A stretch of 64,000 nt of DNA from Corbicula japonica. Its lineage: Eukaryota > Mollusca > Bivalvia > Venerida > Cyrenidae. Of this stretch, positions 25,301-37,300 are shown piece after piece (the stretch's first letter is position 1; each line of letters starts with the position of its first letter). The stretch covers positions 1,882,501 through 1,946,500 of the forward strand of contig JAZAYU010000019.1 of assembly GCA_038501625.1 (NCBI GenBank), given 5' to 3'. The notes beneath the pieces are model-generated. The model saw only the letters and a program-made list of their open reading frames with translations, was not told the DNA's origin and made no database searches. Position numbers and translations under genes: made by a program.

Positions 25301-28300
25301 ATAATTTTCTTTTTATCGATTAATAGAATTGGGAGGAGTGTGGCAGGCCCTTAATTGTGAGAAAATTGTTCTTAACATACCAAGAATTTCAAGCAGACTA
25401 TACTTCATACTCAAAGTCTTCACTCTAAGGATACAACTTTTATCCCATGAGCTACCTATTAGATCCAGATCAGTCTGCATATCTATGTAAGTAATCCACA
25501 TCTTTCTCCCGTTTGCTTTAAGATTCATTAGGTTATTTCTGACCAAGAAGCAGGTGGTGTAGATCCAGATCAGCTGCACTGATCGAACGGCTTATCTGGA
25601 TCTACACAGATCATCCATTGAATTAAAGCTGTATTCCATGTGTGATCTGTGTAGATCCAGATCAGCCTACATATCCATGCAATATGATAAAAATCTATAC
25701 TGTTCACTAAGATTCACTAGGTAATTTTTGATCAAGAAGCAAACATTATAGATCCGGATCAACTGCACCAATATACAGACAGATCTAGATCTACACTGTT
25801 CACCCATTGAATGAAAGCTGTATTCCTTGGAGTAAACAGTCAACTTGAACTTGAACAATTACCTTGTATCTAATTTTCTTATGTCCTTTGTTGGTATGGT
25901 CTCCTTATTGCCATAATCCAGGAAGAACACTCGGCAGCTATTGGCGTCAATCATTTCTAGGACACGCCCTCTGTACCAGCTAGCGTCGCCCCCTTCTACA
26001 AACAATGCTGCAACCAGCTCCCCCACTGACGGCTGATGGACAGTGGAGTTCTTCTTACAATAGTCATTTAACTCCACCATCATCTTCGCCAAGGCATGCT
26101 GAGAGTCGTCGTCTGCTTTCTGGATAAAGAAGGATCTGATGCTATTTATGACGTAGGTCACAGCCTCTGTGTCTGTTCCAAGCGGCAACTCAACAGTGGT
26201 AATGACAGAAAGATTCTGTACTGGAGCCGACACTGGGGATTTCACTCTGGTTTCTGAAGTTTCTGGTCCTGGCGATCGGACAAGATCATTCGCTGCGCCA
26301 CCTGTCTGGTCCCCTGTTCCACTGGCTTCAGGCTCTTCCATATTTAAGCCAAGAAAGTCGCTGACTAAAGTTTCTAGAGCATCCATTAACAGAATGTCCA
26401 CAACATACGCGTCTCCAACCTTTGTGAGAGCTCGTACATTCACAGAGTCGGCACTCTCAACCGCAGAAAAATCTTGAATGATTTCTTGACTCTCCTGACC
26501 AGTGCTTTTATTCAACTTGCACTTTACTGCAACAGTGGGTAAAGCAATAAATCTATCGTGTAGCTTTCTTACTTGTTCTCGGCCAACTAACCCAGTATTT
26601 CCATAGTCAACGATATACACTGTCACATCTTTTTCTGCGACTTGAAGAACTTTGGCTCTATACCAAACGGCACCAGAACCGTCATCAAACAGTGCAGCGA
26701 TGTATTCACCAACTACAGGCATATACATCTCATTATTGCCGCTATAATAAATCTGCATTTCTTTCAAACACTCCAACAGTTTTGTATCAGTTTCCGGGTT
26801 GACTAAATGCACATGGAAGTTAACAAGACTTTCTACAAGAACAACCTTGGCACAGATTTTTGTTCCATCTAGTGGGAGAGATGTTTCTGCCATCTGCATG
26901 ATTCTATTTTCAGATGAAGCAGGTTGTGGCGTTTCTTTTAATTCTTCAGCTTTACTTTCCAAAGATTTTAACATATCGTTAACTTTTACACCATCGATCG
27001 TGTAAACGTCTATAACAAATATATTGCGAACATAGTTCATCGCCTTCACATAGACCTCCATATTTGTTAACTGAACAAGCTTGGACAAGAATGTCTCCGA
27101 GTCCGCTAATGCCTCACATCCAGCGAGCATACATGGAACTGCTTTTGCTGGTAATGACATAAACCTTGACTCCAGGGGCGCAATTGTGGCCAACTGGACA
27201 CACTCTGTATTACCGTAATCGATAAATAGTACCTTGTACGAGTTTTCTGTAATCTTAGCTTTAATCTGTCCCCGGTACCACATCGGACTATCCATGCCAC
27301 TATATACTGCAGCAACAAAGTCCCCTTCTTTAGGTGAGTACGAAGGGTCAGGAGAGGCACTTTCATTTAATTCAACCATCAATTCAGCGAGATTCTTCTG
27401 CTTTGCTGGGTCAATTTCCTGTACATATACACCGTCAATTGCATCCACATGAGTAATGACTGCATGAATTTTACTGCCGTCCATTGGTAATTCTCCTGGT
27501 GGTATGCTGCCTGTTGAGCTGGTTGCCATGGCAACCTGTTTCACAGCTGTAGAATCAGTAGATGTTTCCCTAGCAACCACCACTGCCTTAGGAATAGTTC
27601 CAGATTTTTCCTTGGTATCTTCACTGTTCAACTTGGCTGGAGATTTTGCTCCAGATTTCTTCAACACTTCCAGTACTTTCTTGCTCACTGATTCACCACT
27701 GAGTTCTTTCAGATCAATTGACACCACACCATCTCGGATTTGTTTTACTGTACCCTTAAGGGCTGTTTTTGAGAGTTCACTGTAGTAAGCAAAAATTTCA
27801 GCTGGCCACTTGCCCGAAGCTGGTTCCTGTATATCAGACATACAGCATGGAATCCCTTGAGCCGGGAAGTTGGCCGACATTGCAGGGGCTCGTCTTAGCA
27901 TCCTAAACGCAACTGTCTCAGTGTTCAGATAGTCCACAAAAACCACCTTAGCCCCAGTGCTGGTCAACTCGGTGACTTCAGCGCGGTACCAGCCATCCTC
28001 CTGACTAAATAATGATGCCACCAACTCTCCTACTGCTTTTGGCCTGAAAGTACATACATGTACATTTAATCCTTTATAACCATGGGATACGGCTTTTTTA
28101 TTTTATGCTTTTCAGTAAATTATAGAATTTTCCCAGTGAAATAAAAGTGGTATTTCACTGATTTCAAACAGTGGAATATTATTTTTATAATATTTTCACT
28201 GTTTTGTTTTTCCCACGCTGGAACCCTAACACACACAACATTCCGAATTAGACCGTTTAGAAACTGGCTCAAAATTGGATATATGATGCCATGATGTAAC

Positions 28301-31300
28301 ATCATAAACAAGCATTTTTGGCAGCACTTTTTTTGCATTTTTTGTCAAATTCACACAAATTCTGTAGTAAAGGCATAATATAAAAAGAAATTTTGTTTTC
28401 ACCAGTGAAAGATAAAAATACATATTGTGAGCTCCAAAATTATGTATTTTCACTCGTGGCTTCGTCACTTGTGAAATATGAATTCAGGAGCTCACTCGGT
28501 GAAATATATACTTATGTACAAAAGTCTTGTCCGGCATGGTTTTCCATAATCTTTTAAATGAGCGAAATCCAAAAATGGCAAATTGTAACACATCTATACC
28601 GGCATAAATTTGGTATCGATGGAACGATGACATTTATAAGCATTCAATAAAAACTGGATTTCGCAATTTGAGACGGTACTGCCAGTAGAGTAACGGGTTA
28701 CATATTGGCATGCAAAAAGTTCCAATCTTTCTACCGGACGAGAATTTGTATATTAGCATATTTTTATCTTACACTGCAAAAAACAAATATCCTCTATATT
28801 CATAGTCAAACAGTGTTAGATCCAGATTAGCTTGCAGATGATGTGCTGTGTGATCAGGATCTATGCTGTTTGCTTTTAGATTCAATGTGTTATTTCTAAC
28901 ATTGAGGTGACCAGTGTTAATCAAGATCAGTCAGCTCACATAGGCTAGGTGATCTAGATCTACACAGATGACACACAAGATAAAAGCCTTATAATATGGA
29001 GAAAAGAAGTTAACTTTAAAATGTCATTTTGTTAAAATTTCCATGTAAAATCGAATTTTAGTTAAGTCAAATACATGTATGATCACAAACTGAAATTTGT
29101 TATGCAAATGTTACAATTTTGCGCTGTCAGAGTGTAAATCAGTTGTATACGAACAAAAAGAAGGCAGCTACAACTATTTTGCATTTAACCCATGAAATGC
29201 TATTCTATTACTCAAAGGTTATTTCCCAATGAAAAACTCATAAACAAAAACAGTAAAACTTCTTATCATGAACACCCCAAATTAAGACAACCTTAATAAA
29301 TTGACATTTAATGTTTTCTGCAACAAATTTGCATAATTTTCCTTCCTGAAATAACGACCACCTCTCTATTAACCCTTTCCTCCATATATACGCCTTTTTA
29401 CGCATGTGCGACCAGTGTAGCTCCAGATCAGCCCGCACATCCATGCTGTCTGATCAGTATCTGCAGTGGTCACATTTTGGTCAGAAATAACCTAAGGAAT
29501 AAAAAAGTGAACAGTGTAGATCTTGATCAGCCAGCACATCCATGCTGTCTGTTCGCCCATGCAATAAAGGTGTGTCTATGGAGGAAAGGGTTAAGACCAC
29601 TTCTGCCCAGTCCCAGAGGTGGTATTAATAGCATGAAGTCACTGTACCTATATTCTGTTTCTGTACATTTATTGCAGGCCTCATTGAACTTGATGTTAAA
29701 CGTTGTGAACTCTGCGATATTTTCCTCATCAAGGACTTGTATACTGAAGTCTATCGGTGATTTAGCATCAGCAATCATCAGTGGCACTTCCTGTCCGATG
29801 ACAAGCTTGTCTACTGCCTTCGGCAAATCCTTGGCCATCAAAAGTCTGCAAAACAAAGGGAGTTGGGCAAAGATTTTGGTAGGAAAGACACAGTAATTAT
29901 GAATGGCTAAAGCTAAACAAAGTAGTGTTTTAATGGAAAAGTTGATTTTTAGTGCAGCTGGCCATAAAATAATTGTCACCTTAAGATTATAAATGTTTTT
30001 TAGGTTGGCATCTTTAACCAAAAAATGCTATTTCCTTCGTTCAACTTTAAGTAACTATTTCCAAGCGCAAATTATTTCAGGTTAAAGTTTTGAATTAAAC
30101 TGCCCATATACTGGGTTGTGAAGAGTTGTACTGGCAGACAAATTTTCAAATGCAGAAAAGAACACTGGAATGTCAAACATTTGGAATTACTGATCAGCTG
30201 GAATATCATTACTGTTGTTTAGGCTTAACTCTTGCAAATTAGTTCTAAATGCTTCAAGCCTCACCTCTCTGCCCTTGATCCTGGGTAGGCACCAGGTTCA
30301 ATTTTTGGTTCTGGATTCACTAGGCCTGCAGCAAGCAGCAACTGTGACACTGCCATGCCTTGTTCATTCTTCAAGACAACGACATGGACTTTCCCATCTG
30401 GGGTCTCCAAGACTCGGACACAGGTGGCATGGTATGGTTTATCTGGTACGAGGAACGTAACCAACTTGTCCGCTGGAATATTCCAGTTTTGTCCAGATTG
30501 AGGGACTATGCCATCTAAGGCACACAAGACGCCCTGAAATGACATATGAAAATCATGGTCATTAAACAGTCTTATCATATTTGGGGGACTATACAATCTA
30601 AAGCACATGAGATTCCCTAAATCAAACTAGAACATGTATTTCTGCTTCAAAATCATGGTCATCAGATGCATGAATATCCCAATTGACATCTTATTGTGGA
30701 TTTTCATAAAGCTTATGAAATCAGGGGTTATCTGATCCCTATCCAGATATTTAAGGGGTCAAAACCATACTGTCTTGTAATACAGGGTATTCTCCAGTAA
30801 ACTGCCTAAATAGCATATTGCTTCAACAGCTAAAATTGTTCTACCAACCTTAAATATCTATTCACAAGTCATTAATCCTTTACTCCATGGGATATTATGG
30901 CTGTAATCCCATGTGCAACCAATGTAGATTCTGCATATCAGTTTCTACATAAGTCAGATACCGTATAATGGTTTTTTTTCGCGAGCATAATATTTTCGCT
31001 ATTTTCGCGACCGACGTGAATTCGCTAAAATTAAAACGCCAAAAATTCCCAACAACATTCGCATTAATTACTGTTAGCGCACTTTTCGCTAAAATTATAA
31101 CCACGAAAATTACAATTACGACAAAATCGCGAAAAATTTTCGATCGCGAAAATAACCCATTATACGGTATATCAAATTTCAAAGCAAACAATTTAGATCC
31201 AAATCTGACTGCAAGGATGTGCAGGTTGATTTGGTTCACCACTGGTCACTCATGCAGGGCTTTATTTTCACTGCCTGTAAAGAGGCCCAACCCCTATAAT

Positions 31301-34300
31301 TCTGGGAAAATAGTGTGATTTTACCTGTGAAGGGGGATGAAAAAATCTGACGAATAGTAACTCTTTAAGTGCATGATTTTAAAGGAATTTTGGAGGGGAA
31401 GATTGCCTGAAATCAGCCCCTTCTAAAGAAGGAAAAAAAAACTGCATCATATGACACAGTCATATCCATGGAGTAAAGAGTAAAATTCCTACCAACTAGT
31501 TACATTCATTTAGTTACCTGAGCTGGAAGTCTGAGCATGTCCTCCTTGAGTTTTCGGAAACACTCTATCTTGGTGTTCTCAGTGTTTCCATAGTCTACAT
31601 ACTGCACGAGAATATTGTCTCCAGCTACTCGAAGCACCTGTGCACGATTCCACATTCCGTCCAGACTAAACTTGACACTGTAAATCTCTCCTACTTTAAC
31701 TGACGGCACATCAGGTTTGCTACTGTCAAACTGCTGTAAATTATATCAGGCTTTTTAATGCAGTCTAGCTACGTCATAGCCGATTACTCCATAAATACAG
31801 GTTTAATCACATGGGATATAAAACCACGCCATGTGATCAGGATCTACACAGGGTGTTTACAGATTCATCATGTTATTTCAGGCCAAGGAGTGACCTGTGT
31901 AGATCCTGATCAGACAACATGGACGTGCCAGGTGATTTATATAAACACTGGTCACACACATGACAAAACCCATATATATATATATATATATAGTAAATGG
32001 ATAGTTTCCTTAAACACAAAACAACTTCCTAATAATTTCCAAGCTTGACAAGTATGTAGACTGGGAGATTAATAGATGTTAGATAAATTATATTTAATTA
32101 CAATACATTTTAATAACTGTCAATGCAGAAATCCTGCTGGGCCCTACATTTATTTGCTACTTACAAATACGCAAAAACATTAACCCTTCACTCCATATAC
32201 AAATTATAACATGTACAATCATTGTAGATCCCTAACAGCCTACACTTCCATGAATCATAATTAGTAACCAGTTTAGATCCAGATCAGAGTGTACAGATGT
32301 GAAGGCAGATCTTGATCTTTCTGCTGTACAATCTCACTGATGTCAGATATAACAAACTGTTAGATCTGATGACGTCCCTCAGACACCGTATGTAAGCTAT
32401 AGCGGTTTTCCCCCGATACTTTTTTTTAGAAATTATTGTCAACACAGGAAGCATGATCTATAACGTTCGCAAAATGATCTGAAGATGTCATTACATTACA
32501 ATTAATGCAATACTACATAAACATATATATCTTCAGTTAAATACGTCTTAAGCAGGCTGTAAACACTTTCCATGGTTTAAAATACTAAGTTTACTTTCAC
32601 TTTTGCGATTTTGTAGGCGACAATCTGATTGGTTCAATGGGTTAGTAATAAAAGCACTTTTAAGTTACTCGTCTTCAGATCCTGATAGCGTAGCGGTTTT
32701 CAGGAGATGATTTTAATCAGATTGACTGCTGTACATGGTGAATTTAAGCTGTCTCCATGAAATAAAGAGGTAACAGAGGCTCTCTTAACTTCTCCAAAGT
32801 TAACAGATTTGTATTCGTAACTGTTCTTTTATATACTTATCACTACCAATCTTAGAAATGTGTGTTACTGGCTTTGTCTGACAATGTTTGCTTGACACAA
32901 CACTAATTATGTCAATTATCGTTCACATTTTCTGATTGGCTAATACAACACATAAGGTATTTAAGATCAGTTAATAGTATACCACAGGTATTTAAGAGCT
33001 TTACACCAAAGGTATTTACAATCTGGGTAATATTATACCTTTGGTATTTTAAGATCAAGTAATGCTTATTACATATTCTTTGTTTTAAGATTTGCAACAA
33101 ACTCATGGAGAAAATGATTAATTTAGATACAATACCATCCAGAGACCAATGACTGATTTTCTTTTAACCCTTTCCTCATTATATAAATTATGCCTTTATG
33201 GCCAGGGCAAACAGTGAAGATCAAGATTAGCTGGCACATTTTTGATAAATTAGGATATTTCAGACCAAGATGAGATCAGTTCAGATCCAGATCAGACAGC
33301 ACAAATGTCTGGATCTACATTGGTTGCACATGCTTAAAAATGCATATATATAGAGTAAAAGTTAAAGATCCCAATGTTGTACCTAATCATACATGTTTAT
33401 AGAAATCTTACCCCTTGGTTCATTGACACAACAAGTTCAGAAAATGGGTTGGTAAACTTTTCCAGGGCCATCTGTATGTAGAAGTGTCCTGGACTCCCTA
33501 CCTCCATAATCGCTACCTGAAATCAACAAAATGTAAAATCACAACCAGGTACTCTCAATTTGGCTCCATTAAACTTTAAACCTTTCCTCCATAGACACAC
33601 CTTTATTGCATGGGCAAACAGTGTAGATCCAGATCAGCCGGCACATCCGTGCTGTCTGATCAGGATCTGCACTGTTCGCTTTTTGATTCATTAGGTTATT
33701 TCTAACCAAAATGTGACCAGTAGGTTATTTCTGACCAAAATGCAACCAGTGCAGATCCTGATCCAACAGCATGGATGTGTCGGCTGACCTGGATCTACTC
33801 TGGTCACATATGCATAAAAATGCGTATATATAAGGGTTAAGTGAAACTTGGAGATTAATTTTCTGCAGACAGCATTGTCAATAATTACCGTCTTGTAATT
33901 GTCAGGACAACTGGCCGAGGCCAAATGGGAGCACTCATTCAGAAAGCAATTATTGTCAATTCTTCGCACAAAAATTTATATCAAACATCAAGTCCCTTTC
34001 TTTACCCTTTTCATCAAAGATAGGACTTTTTATTACACGGCTGACCAGTGAAGATCCAGATCTGCAGGCACATATGTACATAATTATGTGCTGTCACTCA
34101 GGCTGTCTGATCTGGATCTACACAGATTGAATCTAGGTCAGAAACAAACTATGGAATCTAAAAGAGAACAGTAGATCCTATTGAGATGGCAATGGGTATG
34201 CATTAATAAAGTATCGGGAGTCTGGCACAAAGTCATGTGACAACGGCAAGCATATTATTTTGTTGTTAAGTATGTACAGCGTTGTTTATAATCTCTTGTA

Positions 34301-37300
34301 CATAACATAACTGCCATTGCATTATTGTTAGTTATTAAATAAAGGTACAGAACCTGACCAGTTGTCTCAATAAGAAGCAGGAGGTGGGGATTTCCCCTGG
34401 CAATATTGACCAAACAGCCCGGCTATTTTAGAAGAACAGCTGCCAAAATATGTTTGTTTTGAGCCCAGAATCCCCCTTCTACTCTCATTAACCCCCCTTT
34501 TTACTTTGAAAGATATTGAGATCACTGCAGATTCAACACTTTATGTTCCATGTTACAACCAATTTGTTAAACCCAGCACATAACCAAATTTCTCAAGAAT
34601 GTCCCACATGGTATGCATTACCCCTTTCCTCCAAAGATATACATTAATTGCGTAGGCTAATAGTTTAGATCCAGATCAGCTGGATTCATTAGGTTATTTC
34701 TGACCAAAATGCGACCAGTGCAGATCCTGATCAGATGGAACGGATGTGCCAGCTGATCTTTATCTACACTGGTCGCACATGCATAAAAATGTGTATGTAT
34801 GGAGGAAAGGGTCAATAAGAAGTTTACCAGGATCTCCTCGTTCTGTGGCATGCTAGCTACTGGAAGTTGTGTCCTTGCCACAACAGCAGGTGAAGGCACT
34901 TGCCTCTTTAAAGGCTGTGACTTGGGGGTTGATTCTGCCACTGGTTTTGAGAATGTTGGACTGGTTGCCGGTTTTACAGAGACTGGTTCATCATCCCATT
35001 CACCATCACCGTTAGCACCATTGTTGTTGCTGCTGCTACTGGTTTTCAGACCAGTTTTCTGATTGTTTTTCGATTTGTTCTCTGTAATTCAGAACAAGTG
35101 ATAATGTCTGAAACTGATAGCTTAGATGAAAAATTCAATTCTATATGAAGGGTTGGGAAAAAACATGCAAAAAGCAGAGATTTGGGTATGAACACTGAAA
35201 TTTGCATGCATGAAGAGTTTTCAAGCATATAAACAATATTGTTTATATTACATAACCATAATATATTGTCCAACAATATTGAACAAGCACTCTTGCATTT
35301 GACCTTGGTACAACCGCTTTTGTTTTTTTTTATTTTTAAATTGTCATTCTCTTAAAACTCGTACACACCATATTTTTGTGTCTTTTCTGGCTGTGTATGT
35401 CATGGTACGAATCTAGTCACTATCTGGGGAGAAGATGTGTAAGCGGACAGATAGCTCAGTCGGGAGAGCACTCGCCCGGTAAGCGAGGGGTCCCGGGTTC
35501 AAGTCCCGGTCTTGCTGCACATTCTTTCTCACCCTGTGACATTTGGGGCCTAACGGGGGATATATTAATGCACTACAGTTAATAGCATTTTAAGCCTTTA
35601 AGATTGCATAATGTCACAAATTTATTTGTAGAAAACACTATTTGGGTGTCCTAAATTCAGATGTAGTGAAATGATTTAGAGTAAATTCTTACAAGTAAAT
35701 TCCAAAACAATTTTTTTTTAATAAAGTGTATTTTCATAATGGGATGTTTGTAAGGATTCGAATTGGAGATGGTCACATCAGTGGTCCGTCATGTGTACCA
35801 ATATGCCATACCTCACTCACCTCTTAAGTGATCAAATTTATTGATATATTCGCTGGTTAAATACCAGTGTTTATTCAATGACCTTATGGAAATTAATGAA
35901 CTATCAGGTCAATATTATTGGACAATATATAAAAACAAGAACAAGTCAACATAGTAAAGGATTAACATTGGACAACTTGGGTACAAATCCGAAAAACATA
36001 TCACTATCAAAGATAACTAATTTTATTGGACCCCACTTTCTATTAAGTAATAACAAGTAATGCATCTCTGTTGACAAATGAAATGTGATACTCCTAGACT
36101 TAAAATGGAACTTAAATTCTGTGTACCTTCCTTTTCTGGGCAGTCCTTGGATAAATGGCCCACCTGATGACAGTTGTAACACTTGGCATCTAGAAAATTA
36201 TCAGGCTATATGTATGTTGTAACACTAAGAATCTAGAAAAATATCAGGTTATATGTATGTTGTACCACTAAGAATCTAGAAAATTATCGGGCTATATGTA
36301 TGTTGAACCACTAAGAATCTAGAAAATTATCGGGCTATATGTAAATTGTAAAACTTGGAATGTAGAAAATTATTAGGCTATATCACAGATGTAGCACTTT
36401 GAATATAGAAACGTATCAGGCTATCACAGAAGAAGCACTCTGAATCAAAAAATTATTATGCAAGTTGAAAGATTTGGCATCTAGAACATTATCAGGCTAC
36501 ATGTAAGTTTCACTTGGAATCTAGAACAAGAGGGCCATGATGGCCCTATATTGCTCACCTGAGTACAAAAGTACTCTCAGCTTTACCCAAGGGCCTACAT
36601 TTAAATAATGTTGGTAAAGGTTCTCTTCACAATACTCAAAACGTAATATCTAAGGTCTAGTCGCATTAGTTTCAGAGAAAAATGATTATTTATGTTTTCC
36701 TATATAAATCAATGTAAATAAGAGAACCCTGGGGCGTGGCCAATTTTGGCCCAGGGGACATAATTTGAACAAACTTGGTAAGTATCCACTAGACAATGCT
36801 ACATACCAAATATCTAAGCTTAAGGCATTGAGGTTTCCAGTAAGAAGATTTTTAAAAATTGCCTTTTTACATATTAAGGGCCCCCGGGGCAGGGCCAATA
36901 TTGACCCCAGGGCCAACTTTTAAACAATGTTGGTAAAGGGTCTCTTCACAATACTCAACACCAAATATCTAAGGTCTAGTCCTATTAGTTTCGGATAAAA
37001 ATGATTTTTCATGCTTTCCTATATAAATCAATGTAAACTAAGAGAACCCTGGGGTGTCGCCAATTTCGGCCCAGGGGACATAATTTGAACAAACTTGGTA
37101 GACATCCACTAGACAATGCTACATACCAAATATGTAAGCTGAAGGCATTGAGGTTTCCAGTAGGAAGATTTTTAAAGTTTTCCTTTTTTACATATTTAGG
37201 GCCCCCAGGACAGGGCCAATTTTGACCCCAGGGCCAACATTTAAACAACGTGGGTAAAGGGTCTCTTCACAAAACTCAAACCAAATATCTAAGGTCTAGT

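Noticed and set aside
26169..27785. Plus-strand ORFs of 70-100 codons
   Set aside because: Antisense shadows of the large Tudor exon 21.
37009..37248. Minus-strand ORFs with similar peptides at 36686-36916 and 37009-37248
   Set aside because: The peptide similarity follows from the tandem DNA repeat; frames are not kept in the other units.
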